Part shown: piece after piece, positions 1 through 5,041 of the stretch
Position numbering within the stretch: the stretch's first letter is position 1
Layout of the letters: each line of letters starts with the position of its first letter
The notes under the pieces: generated by a model
Database searches by the model: none
Told to the model about the DNA's origin: nothing
Seen by the model: only the letters and a program-made list of their open reading frames with translations
Made by a program: the position numbers and the translations under genes
Assembly: GCA_049609625.1 (NCBI GenBank)
Contig: JBMYYR010000064.1
Location: 1 to 9,636 of the forward strand
Source: JBMYYR01 sp049609625
GTDB lineage: Bacteria; Bacteroidota; Bacteroidia; Flavobacteriales; CAJXXR01
Reading direction: 5' to 3'
DNA: 9,636 nt

Positions 1-91
1 TAATAAATGCAGCGGCGAGTCTTCCATAAGCATGTAGGGTCAATCCTTTGGTTGACCTGACTCTATTTGCCTTCAAATTTTGCACAGACAT
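1..91 (-). CDS. Possible 5' end of an unidentified minus-strand gene (weak)
   Basis: On the minus strand an ATG at 91-89 opens about 30 codons that run off the left edge without a stop. An in-frame TGA lies five codons upstream. The peptide begins MSVQNLKANRV and ends near GRLAAAFI; I do not recognise it. Several codons (AGG, GTC, CTC) are unusual for the AT-rich genes here, and no clear TAnnTTTG box lies upstream on this strand. The same bases can form nested inverted repeats (GAGTC 17-21 with GACTC 59-63; GGTCAA 38-43 with TTGACC 52-57), so a structured non-coding sequence is an equal possibility. Length alone does not establish a gene. Confidence 0.18.
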   Translation of the reverse strand, partial: MSVQNLKANRVRSTKGLTLHAYGRLAAAFI

Positions 92-145
92 AAAAATAAA
101 TTTTCACTAACTTGCAGTCCTTATTATTAGGGTTTGTATCCAAAG

Positions 146-153
146 TAATTTTG
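146..153 (+). promoter_or_regulatory. Possible -7 promoter box
   Basis: TAATTTTG matches the Bacteroidetes -7 consensus TAnnTTTG. No TTG lies 17-23 bases upstream, so the -33 element is missing or poor. If active, the transcript would run through the 13-bp inverted repeat at 192-237 towards the HicA relic and the flippase gene. Confidence 0.25.
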
Positions 154-191
154 TTGAAATTAATCACTAAGATACTGAAAATTAATAACTT

Positions 192-240
192 AAATCAAGT
201 TTAATGTGTCGATTTATCAACTATTTAAACTTGATTTTTT
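192..240 (+). terminator. Perfect 13-bp inverted repeat followed by a T run
   Basis: Bases 192-204 (AAATCAAGTTTAA) and 225-237 are exact reverse complements around a 20-base loop, and the right arm merges into six T residues (235-240). This fits an AT-rich intrinsic terminator read on the plus strand. It would stop transcription before the HicA relic and the 456 gene. No convincing plus-strand gene ends just upstream, so it may instead be an attenuator, an operator dyad or the scar of a lost element. Confidence 0.5.
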
Positions 241-255
241 GAATATTTTTAACCC

Positions 256-444
256 TTGATTTGCATTATTATTAAAAGTACAAAAGGTCGTGGTGGACAC
301 GAAAAATGGTCGAAATCAGAAATGGACAGACCAATCACTATTCAAACTCACATTGACCCCGTTCCAGAATTTATAGTAAAACAAGTACTTCGACACCTAA
401 ATATGGATAGAAACACGTTTTTTAAACAGATTTTGAAGCTCTAA
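256..444 (+). pseudogene. HicA-type toxin, C-terminal remnant
   Basis: The open frame reads up to 62 residues, but begins only at TTG (256), two codons after an in-frame TAA; the first ATG is at 322. The later part resembles HicA mRNA-interferase toxins. There is a Gly-Gly-His segment (GRGGHEKW, residues 12-19) at the position of the family's catalytic His. A strand 'RPITIQTH' and a helix 'VKQVLRHLNMDRNTFFKQIL' correspond to the family's usual C-terminal helix. The N-terminal strand/helix segment that normally precedes the His is absent or replaced by ICIIIK. No HicB antitoxin follows; the next gene starts 11 bases after the stop. I call it a decayed toxin gene. A functional short gene starting at TTG, or a 41-residue product from the inner ATG, cannot be excluded. 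The family call is from motif memory only. Confidence 0.5.
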
Positions 445-455
445 TTATTGCCAAC

Positions 456-1436
456 ATGAAGAAAGCATTAACTATTTTATTGCCACTTGCCATCGGTTTT
501 CTGATGATTTGGTATAATTTTAAAGACACCACACCAGAGCAGATTGCGAACATCAAATCGGCGGTTTTGAATGCCGATTATTTTTGGCTTTTGCTTTCCA
601 TCATTATGGGAATTTTCAGTCATGTTTCTCGTGCTATTCGTTGGAAATACACCTTGAAAGCCGTAGATGCCAACTATTCTTTTCTCAATTCTTTATTTTC
701 GGTTTTTATTTCTTACCTCGTGAATTTGGCGATTCCGAGAGCAGGAGAACTATCCAGAGTGGCGGTCTTTAGTCGTTACGAAAACAATCCCTTCGACAAA
801 ACTCTAAGTACAGTTGTTGCCGAACGTGTTGTCGATTTCATCATCCTACTCATTATTCTTGGCTCAGTGTTTCTCATTCAGTTTGAGACCATTACAGAAG
901 CCATTACAACGGCTCAAGCTCAACAAACGGCTCAAGATGGTGGTACAAATTATTTGACTTATATTATTTTAATTTTAGCTGTTTTAGCTGGGATTTTTGT
1001 GGTTCGGAATAAGAAATTTAAAACCAAAATTAAAGACTTTTTAGTTGGTCTATTTGATGGATTAAAATCGATTTGGAAAATGGACGGAAAAACACAATTT
1101 CTAGGTCATACCCTCATCATTTGGGTATTGTATTTAGCCATGTTTTGGGTTTCTATTTATTGTCTCCCTCAAACCTCACATCTTGGTTTTGGAGCTATTC
1201 TGACCGCTTTTGCCGCTGGCGGAATCGGAATGGTAATCTCTAATGGAGGTTTCGGTACCTTTCCGTTTTTGATTAGTTTAACCTTATTGAACTATGGTGT
1301 AGAATCGGATTATGGAACTGCTTTTGGTTGGATTATGTGGATTTCTCAAACCCTGATGATTGTCGTTTGCGGAACACTATCTTACATCCTCATCAATGCC
1401 CTAAACAAAAACAAGGATGAAGCAAAAGATATATAG
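456..1436 (+). CDS. Flippase-like membrane protein, LPG-synthase-TM (UPF0104/AglD2) family
   Basis: The 326-residue integral membrane protein begins at ATG 456. Hydrophobic spans lie near residues 5-21, 42-59, 75-93, 126-142, 166-184, 217-236, 244-283 (probably two) and 297-320. Family marks are the RAIRW stretch after the second span (59-63), IPRAGELSRV (93-102) and AERVVD (122-127). All match the transmembrane domain shared with MprF, the lysyl-phosphatidylglycerol synthase/flippase. The catalytic aminoacyl-transfer domain of MprF is absent and the length is usual for stand-alone members. These are thought to move lipid-linked substrates across the inner membrane; the substrate is not known here. 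Its 3' end overlaps the next gene by 20 bases, implying translational coupling with a sugar-nucleotide enzyme. That hints at a role in envelope glycan or lipid assembly (inference). Confidence 0.88.
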   Translation: MKKALTILLPLAIGFLMIWYNFKDTTPEQIANIKSAVLNADYFWLLLSIIMGIFSHVSRAIRWKYTLKAVDANYSFLNSLFSVFISYLVNLAIPRAGELSRVAVFSRYENNPFDKTLSTVVAERVVDFIILLIILGSVFLIQFETITEAITTAQAQQTAQDGGTNYLTYIILILAVLAGIFVVRNKKFKTKIKDFLVGLFDGLKSIWKMDGKTQFLGHTLIIWVLYLAMFWVSIYCLPQTSHLGFGAILTAFAAGGIGMVISNGGFGTFPFLISLTLLNYGVESDYGTAFGWIMWISQTLMIVVCGTLSYILINALNKNKDEAKDI

Positions 1437-1884
1437 TTTAGACCAACTTGCCGAACTTCGCCAGGTTTGGAAACAAAACAAAGAACAAGTGGTGTTTACC
1501 AATGGCTGTTTCGATTTAATTCATCGAGGACATTTACACTATTTGGAAGCCGCTAAACAATTGGGTGGCAAACTGATAGTAGCCATAAATTCGGATGCTT
1601 CTGTTAAACAACTCAAAGGGCCTTCACGTCCCATCAAACCCGAAACCGATCGATTGATGACTATGGCAGCCTTTTATTTTGTTGATGCCGTGGTACTTTT
1701 CGATCAAGAAACACCAGCGGATGTGATCAATACACTTATTCCAGATGTTTTGGTAAAGGGCGGCGATTATAAACCAGAAGAGATTGTTGGTTATGATACT
1801 GTAACAAAACATGGCGGAAACGTATTGACTTTGGATTTTGTAGAAGGGCATTCGTCAAGTCAATTTATCGAAAAAATGAGCTAA
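1417..1884 (+). CDS. rfaE2: D-glycero-beta-D-manno-heptose 1-phosphate adenylyltransferase (RfaE domain II)
   Basis: The 155-residue protein belongs to the cytidylyltransferase-like nucleotidyltransferases. Visible motifs are FTNGCFD (27-33), the HxGH nucleotide-binding signature HRGH (36-39), INSD (57-60), GPSRPI (68-73), KGGDY (114-118), EIVG (122-125) and the terminal GHSSSQF (144-150). The family activates heptose 1-phosphate with ATP to ADP-heptose, a lipopolysaccharide or glycoprotein precursor, in the cytoplasm. In E. coli this activity is the C-terminal half of HldE; here the kinase half is absent, as in many Bacteroidota. ATG 1417 lies inside the preceding gene, with a weak AAGG just upstream. 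The gene ends 62 bases before tRNA-Cys. The exact sugar cannot be proven from sequence, because related enzymes use CTP and other substrates. Confidence 0.87.
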   Translation: MKQKIYSLDQLAELRQVWKQNKEQVVFTNGCFDLIHRGHLHYLEAAKQLGGKLIVAINSDASVKQLKGPSRPIKPETDRLMTMAAFYFVDAVVLFDQETPADVINTLIPDVLVKGGDYKPEEIVGYDTVTKHGGNVLTLDFVEGHSSSQFIEKMS

Positions 1885-1897
1885 ATTCTCTTTCCGT

Positions 1898-1931
1898 TTG
1901 CTTTTCAAGACTAAAAAATTAAGTATATTTG
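1898..1931 (+). promoter_or_regulatory. Promoter of tRNA-Cys
   Basis: TATATTTG at 1924-1931 is an exact match to the Bacteroidetes -7 box TAnnTTTG. A TTG at 1898-1900 lies 23 bases upstream, at the long end of the usual 17-23 spacing. The box ends 15 bases before the tRNA, so the primary transcript would carry only a short 5' leader. Confidence 0.65.
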
Positions 1932-1946
1932 CAAACCAAATCAAAA

Positions 1947-2017
1947 GGTCGGGTGGCCGAGTGGCTAGGCAGCGGTCTGCAAAACCGTCTACGTCGGTTC
2001 GAATCCGATCCTGACCT
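1947..2017 (+). tRNA. tRNA-Cys (GCA)
   Basis: The 71-nt cloverleaf folds fully. The acceptor stem GGTCGGG (1947-1953) pairs with CCTGACC (2010-2016) with one G-T wobble. The D arm is at about 1956-1970. The anticodon stem 1972-1976 pairs with 1984-1988, and GCA is at 1979-1981. The T arm has the loop TTCGAAT at 1998-2004. The discriminator base is T2017, the U73 expected for tRNA-Cys. CCA is not encoded and must be added by the CCA enzyme. It sits alone between a promoter and a terminator. I see no integrase gene or repeat of its 3' end in the window, so there is no evidence of an integrated element here. Confidence 0.97.
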
Positions 2018-2021
2018 CAAA

Positions 2022-2064
2022 AAAACCTCTATTAAGTTGATAACCAACGAAGTAGAGGTTTTTT
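2022..2064 (+). terminator. Intrinsic terminator after tRNA-Cys
   Basis: AAAACCTCTA (2022-2031) pairs with TAGAGGTTTT (2053-2062), followed by a T run to 2064. The 21-base apical part can form an inner hairpin, GTTG (2036-2039) with CAAC (2045-2048), giving a two-tier structure. It starts five bases after the tRNA, so the mature 3' end must be made by trimming. Confidence 0.85.
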
Positions 2065-2200
2065 ATTTTTGATTTTACCGACATTTTGCCCACAATTGGT
2101 TTAAAAACTCAACTCTTGATAGTTTTTTGATTACTCAATATCTAACATTTTGATTAACAAAAAAACCACTTAGAGCGGTCAGCGGTGTGCTTTAAAAAAC

Positions 2201-2239
2201 AAAAAAGCCAATCTGCAACATCTGCAAATTGACTTTTTT
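2201..2239 (-). terminator. Intrinsic terminator of the minus-strand secreted-protein gene
   Basis: Bases 2223-2239 and 2201-2217 form a 17-bp stem with a five-base loop. The two non-Watson-Crick positions are G-U wobbles in the minus-strand RNA but C-A mismatches in the plus-strand RNA, so the structure favours the minus strand. The minus-strand transcript then ends in six T residues (2206-2201). It lies 22 bases after the stop codon of the gene ending at 2261. Confidence 0.85.
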
Positions 2240-2260
2240 AGTTCTAGAATAGCGCTCGGT

Positions 2261-2818
2261 CTATCGACCTCCTCGCCTGTAGTACTGGTGGTTTCCACCT
2301 TGGTTATAAAGATCCAAATCTCCTCTCATGTTTTGTAGAAACTGGTTGAATAGGCGGAGTTCGGCTCGCAAACCTCTGTGGCTATGACAACCTTCTATTT
2401 GATTGAATAGAGCTTTTTTCTCGCGCATTTGGTCTTTCATTGCAAACAACTTATGCTTCAACCTACGAAGCTTTGCTTGTTGGCCACCTTGTCTTCCGTT
2501 TCGGTTTCCTCTTCGGAAATAAGGATTGTCGAGGGCTTCGATTTTTCGTTTTACTTCTCGGATTTTTTTCCTCTGAAAACGTATATCCTTCTCAATCAAT
2601 TCAATGATTTCAAATTTGATGAATTTTGCTTTTCTAAAATGGTTAAATCTAAGTTCAGCTTTAAATTCTTGCTTTAGCATTCGCATTTTGTTTACCTGAA
2701 TCCGATCGATTTGTTTATTTGATTGATGATCGTAATATCTAGGGCCGTGTCCTGCTAATGCAGTTTGGTTAATTCCTAAAATTAACCCGAATGTGAGTAG
2801 TAGATGTTGTGCTTTCAT
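2261..2818 (-). CDS. Secreted basic coiled-coil protein of unknown function
   Basis: I chose the ATG at 2818 (185 residues) over a more distal start at 2899, because it places a clean signal peptide at the N-terminus: MKAQ, a hydrophobic core, then A-L-A before Gly23. The mature protein is very rich in Lys, Arg, Gln and Phe. It contains long helix-forming stretches (about 35-95 and 113-172) with heptad-like spacing, and is broken by an Asn/Gly/Arg-rich loop near 103-113 (RRGNRNGRQGGQQ). The C-terminus is Gly/Tyr/Arg-rich and ends RRGGR. A lone Cys sits at 144 in GCHSHRG. I recognise no family. The general form (signal peptide plus charged helical bundle) resembles periplasmic Spy/CpxP-like proteins, but no diagnostic motif is visible. 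It has its own terminator and a possible -24-type promoter. Confidence 0.75.
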   Translation of the reverse strand: MKAQHLLLTFGLILGINQTALAGHGPRYYDHQSNKQIDRIQVNKMRMLKQEFKAELRFNHFRKAKFIKFEIIELIEKDIRFQRKKIREVKRKIEALDNPYFRRGNRNGRQGGQQAKLRRLKHKLFAMKDQMREKKALFNQIEGCHSHRGLRAELRLFNQFLQNMRGDLDLYNQGGNHQYYRRGGR

Positions 2819-2870
2819 AATGTTTGATTTTTTTGGGTTAGACAATACATCAAGTTGCTTATGTTCTAAA

Positions 2871-2886
2871 CCAAAAGCGTGCCAAA
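2871..2886 (-). promoter_or_regulatory. Possible sigma-54-like promoter element
   Basis: Read on the minus strand, TTTGGCACGCTTTTGG contains a perfect -24 core (TGGCACG). The -12 half is poor: TTGG or TGGT where TTGC is expected, at a spacing one base short for TTGG. A start about 12 bases beyond would give a leader of roughly 40 bases to ATG 2818 and would exclude the upstream start at 2899, in line with the signal-peptide argument. No perfect TAnnTTTG box was found on this strand nearby. Confidence 0.35.
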
Positions 2887-3009
2887 CTTTTTTAATCAAC
2901 TTAAAATATTGATTGTCAGATTATTATAAAAACAAAATACCTAACGATTTGCAAGCCTTATGTTTTTAATTCTATTTCTATAATATGTTCTCAAATCAAA
3001 GTTGTTGAC

Positions 3010-3017
3010 TAAATTTG
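3010..3017 (+). promoter_or_regulatory. Promoter -7 box upstream of the Crp/Fnr gene
   Basis: TAAATTTG is an exact TAnnTTTG match. The -33 region has only a TGTTC near 2986-2990, so that element is weak. Transcription from here would start near 3024 and give an unusually long leader of about 160 bases before the TTG start at 3185. Confidence 0.5.
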
Positions 3018-3036
3018 TGCACTAAGCACCCACGAA

Positions 3037-3105
3037 ATGCGTTATACAACATGCGAGGAGAAGTGCCAATTGGCCTACTTCGTACTCGAAAATGAACTTC
3101 TGTAA
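3037..3105 (+). CDS. Possible leader ORF, 22 codons
   Basis: An ATG 20 bases after the -7 box opens 22 codons, beginning MRYTTCEEKC and ending VLENELL, stopped by TAA at 3103. The same frame then stays open for 16 more codons to a second TAA at 3154. It might be a regulatory leader peptide, a decayed gene with one nonsense codon, or chance. No homologue is recognised and no ribosome binding site is evident. Confidence 0.2.
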   Translation: MRYTTCEEKCQLAYFVLENELL

Positions 3106-3184
3106 GAGTTTTTAAGCGAGACTTTATTGATCCACTCGGCTACGGGGCTGTTGTAAATAATTTAGACAAATCATTGAATACAAA

Positions 3185-3760
3185 TTGGAACAATTAATCA
3201 AAAAAATAAAAAGCAGCATACATTTAAGCGCAGCAGCGGAAGCATTTCTATATGCCATATCGAAAGAAAAAACACTTACTAAAGGAGACGTTTTAATCCA
3301 TCAAGGACAAGGGGTGAAGAAAACCTATTTTGTTATAGATGGATGCTTGAGAGCCTTCTGTACCGATAAAAGCGGCAAAGAACATACCTTGCAGTTTGCA
3401 ATTACAGGTTGGTGGATAAGCGATTTTATTGCCCTATTCAACAATGAACCTGCAACATTAACCGTCGAATGCATTAAAGGAGCTAAAGTGATTGAATTTA
3501 ATGCAACAAAACTGAACTCTATATATTCCCAATTTCCTGAATTTGAAGCTTTTCAACGAAAAAATTTAGAGCAACATCTGGTCAGCTTAAACAAAAGGAT
3601 TTTGAATCAATTACAATTAACCGCTAGCGAAAGATACGGCTTATTTGTAAAACAATACAAAGATATTGAGCAGTTTGCTCCAAACTATCACATTGCCTCT
3701 TATTTAGGTATCACACAACAAAGTTTAAGTAGAATACGGGTAGAAAGGGCAAAAAAATAG
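3185..3760 (+). CDS. Crp/Fnr-family transcriptional regulator
   Basis: The 191-residue protein has an N-terminal cyclic-nucleotide-binding-like jelly roll (about 20-115; GDVLIHQGQ at 34-42, then YFVIDGCLRAF). A connecting helix spans about 118-142, and a short C-terminal helix-turn-helix follows (HIASYLGITQQSLSRIR, 169-185). The sensor pocket lacks the Arg-Ser pair of cAMP-binding CRP, where it reads NNEPATLTVEC. There is no N-terminal Cys cluster as in FNR. The ligand is therefore unknown and cAMP or Fe-S sensing is unlikely. The start is TTG at 3185: the in-frame stop at 3158 leaves no ATG, and MEQLIKKI matches family N-termini. The gene ends 74 bases before the HchA-type gene on the same strand, so it may control that neighbour. 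This pairing is suggestive, not proof. Confidence 0.85.
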   Translation: MEQLIKKIKSSIHLSAAAEAFLYAISKEKTLTKGDVLIHQGQGVKKTYFVIDGCLRAFCTDKSGKEHTLQFAITGWWISDFIALFNNEPATLTVECIKGAKVIEFNATKLNSIYSQFPEFEAFQRKNLEQHLVSLNKRILNQLQLTASERYGLFVKQYKDIEQFAPNYHIASYLGITQQSLSRIRVERAKK

Positions 3761-3801
3761 TTTTCTTACCTTATGGTTATTTTTATTAGGAAACGCCTCT
3801 C

Positions 3802-3809
3802 TATTTTTG
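3802..3809 (+). promoter_or_regulatory. Promoter -7 box of the hchA-type gene
   Basis: TATTTTTG is an exact TAnnTTTG match located 25 bases before ATG 3835, giving a leader of about 20 bases. A -33 TTG is not evident at the right distance. The box implies that the DJ-1 family gene can be transcribed independently of the regulator gene upstream. Confidence 0.5.
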
Positions 3810-3834
3810 TGCTAAATCAATACACACAAAACTT

Positions 3835-4689
3835 ATGCTTAAAAGACTATTAGGGATTGCTCCCAAATTAGAGTCAGATGGTTCGTTCAGTCCGTCAAAA
3901 TTAGCCCTTAAACTGGGAACGGTTGATAAAACAGATTATGAACACATTTCATACTCTAAATATCAAGGTAAAAAGTCGAAAATCTTAGTAATTTTTACCG
4001 AACAAAAAAACTTAAAAATGCAAAATGGCAAATTGTTTTCTACTGGAAATCATCCTGTAGAAGCCCTATTGCCTATGTTGCATCTAAAAAATGCAGGTTT
4101 TGAATTTGATATAGTTACGCCTACAGGAAAACCAGTCGTATTCGAAATGTGGGCTTTTCCCGAACAGGATGAGCATGTAAAAGCTATCTATAATGACTAC
4201 AAAACTCATTTTGAGAAACCTAGAACGTTACAAGATTTTGTAGCTAATTCCATGACAGACTCAGCATCTTATGCGGCCGTTTTTGTACCCGGAGGCCATG
4301 GAGCTATGCTTGGTATTCCAGAAGATAGTAAGGTGGGCGAAGTATTGAATTGGGCACATCAAAACAATTTGTTTACCATTACGCTATGTCATGGGCCAGG
4401 GTCATTATTGAGCACAACGCTTGATGACCAGAAGTTTTTATACGAAGGATACAATATGGCTGTGTTTCCTGATTCGGTAGATAAACAAACGCCAATGATA
4501 GGCTATTTACCAGGCCAAATGCCTTGGGGATTAAGCGAAAAATTAAAAAGCCTGGGCGCAAAATTGGTAAACAAAAAAGGAGATGACACCACTTGCATAG
4601 ACAGAAGATTAATTACTGGAGCAAGCCCTTTGGCTTCAAATAATTTAGGAAAACTAGCCGCAGAAACGTTATTGAAAGAACTAAAATAA
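3835..4689 (+). CDS. hchA: DJ-1/PfpI superfamily protein, HchA (Hsp31) type
   Basis: The 284-residue protein aligns by motif along the whole length of E. coli Hsp31/HchA: KLFSTGNHPVE (66-76), FVPGGHGAMLG (150-160), TLCHGPGSLL (183-192), FPDSVDKQTP (211-220) and GKLAAE near the end. The nucleophile Cys185 and His186, an acidic residue at Asp213 and Glu76 occupy the known active-site positions. The enzyme would be a cytoplasmic glyoxalase III / glycation-repair enzyme and holdase. Of the three zinc ligands of the E. coli protein (His86, Glu91, His123, from memory), only the Glu is kept here (Glu90); the others appear as Lys85 and Tyr122. The catalytic function is thus likely retained while metal binding is likely lost. 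It has its own -7 box and lies downstream of a Crp/Fnr-type regulator. No clear terminator follows. Confidence 0.9.
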   Translation: MLKRLLGIAPKLESDGSFSPSKLALKLGTVDKTDYEHISYSKYQGKKSKILVIFTEQKNLKMQNGKLFSTGNHPVEALLPMLHLKNAGFEFDIVTPTGKPVVFEMWAFPEQDEHVKAIYNDYKTHFEKPRTLQDFVANSMTDSASYAAVFVPGGHGAMLGIPEDSKVGEVLNWAHQNNLFTITLCHGPGSLLSTTLDDQKFLYEGYNMAVFPDSVDKQTPMIGYLPGQMPWGLSEKLKSLGAKLVNKKGDDTTCIDRRLITGASPLASNNLGKLAAETLLKELK

Positions 4690-4810
4690 AAGGTTTTATG
4701 TTAGGAAGAAGTGTTTGAGGAAAAAATAAATAGGCGGTTTGTGCGGTTGGGGTATTGAAAAAACCAAAGAAGTAAGTGTTGTTCTTAGAGCGTGTAGAAA
4801 CCTATCAAAA

Positions 4811-4841
4811 CGAAAAAAACGGCTGAGAAAACTCAGCCGTT
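4811..4841 (-). terminator. Strong intrinsic terminator (minus strand)
   Basis: AACGGCTGAG (4818-4827) and CTCAGCCGTT (4832-4841) form a perfect 10-bp, GC-rich stem with a four-base loop. On the minus strand it is followed by a T run (complement of the A run 4813-4819). On the plus strand only TCTAAAA follows, so it acts mainly on the minus strand. It lies 200 bases beyond the htpG stop codon, which is far for an htpG terminator and suits an independent small transcript. Confidence 0.85.
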
Positions 4842-4896
4842 CTAAAAACTAAAAAATAAACTATGAAAATAAAAACTTAGGTGTTTAAGTTTTCAA
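4813..4896 (-). ncRNA. Candidate small RNA
   Basis: A perfect -7 box (complement of 4902-4909) is followed by about 84 bases that end at the strong terminator at 4811-4841. Within it, AAAACTTA (4872-4879) and TAAGTTTT (4886-4893) form an 8-bp hairpin with a six-base loop, so the predicted RNA would have a 5' hairpin, an A/U-rich single-stranded middle and a terminator stem. There is no ORF of note. Read-through from htpG could also use this terminator, in which case the unit is just a long 3' UTR. I cannot assign it to a named RNA family. Confidence 0.45.
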
Positions 4897-4901
4897 TAGT
4901 T

Positions 4902-4909
4902 CAAATATA
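4902..4909 (-). promoter_or_regulatory. Minus-strand -7 promoter box
   Basis: The minus strand reads TATATTTG, an exact TAnnTTTG. A TTG (4928-4926 on this strand) lies 16 bases upstream, one short of the usual 17-23 spacing. It is positioned to drive the candidate small RNA. Confidence 0.5.
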
Positions 4910-5041
4910 CGCTCAAAATCAAGTTCAACTGTCTTTTTTTATCAGACAAGAATAGGGATTAATTTTAAATTGTTAGTTATCAATTCATTAAACCTAACTT
5001 GTCTTTGTTTTGTAGACTAAGTTTTAGTTGATTTTTTGTAC

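Larger units (their letters stand above)
2819..3184. other. Intergenic region between divergent genes
   Basis: This 366-base stretch separates the minus-strand secreted-protein gene from the plus-strand regulator. It holds the -24-like element at 2871-2886 (minus), the -7 box at 3010-3017 (plus), a GTGC/GCAC hairpin (3017-3028) and a small ORF (3037-3105). There is also a perfect 10-base palindrome GCCAATTGGC at 3065-3074, flanked by AAGT/ACTT. TACAAC (3045-3050) and GTTGTA (3150-3155) form a distant inverted repeat. The segment 3020-3155 is richer in G and C than its surroundings. Confidence 0.6.
4690..5041. other. Intergenic region between convergent hchA and htpG
   Basis: No protein gene is supported here. 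The right part (4811-4909) holds a minus-strand promoter-to-terminator unit, listed separately. Weak inverted repeats lie at 4930-4948 (TGTCT/AGACA) and 4972-4998 (GTTAG/CTAAC). Neither has a T run and neither makes a convincing terminator for htpG. The segment 4690-4800 has no recognisable structure. Confidence 0.6.

Noticed and set aside
27..37. TAAGCATGTAG resembles a stretch near the 3' end of bacterial tmRNA
   Set aside because: No T-arm (GGTTCRA...), acceptor stem or CCA end follows within the expected distance, so a tmRNA is not supported.
2070..2100. Possible integration site for a mobile element beside tRNA-Cys (GACATTTTGC resembles a CTnDOT-type core)
   Set aside because: Only 8 of 10 positions fit, there is no duplicated tRNA 3' end and no integrase in the window.
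2819..2899. N-terminal extension of the minus-strand secreted protein starting at 2899
   Set aside because: It would bury the signal peptide 27 residues inside the protein, and a promoter-like element lies within it; the start at 2818 explains the sequence better.
4930..4948. TGTCT/AGACA hairpin as an htpG terminator
   Set aside because: The stem is only 5 bp and no T run follows on the minus strand.
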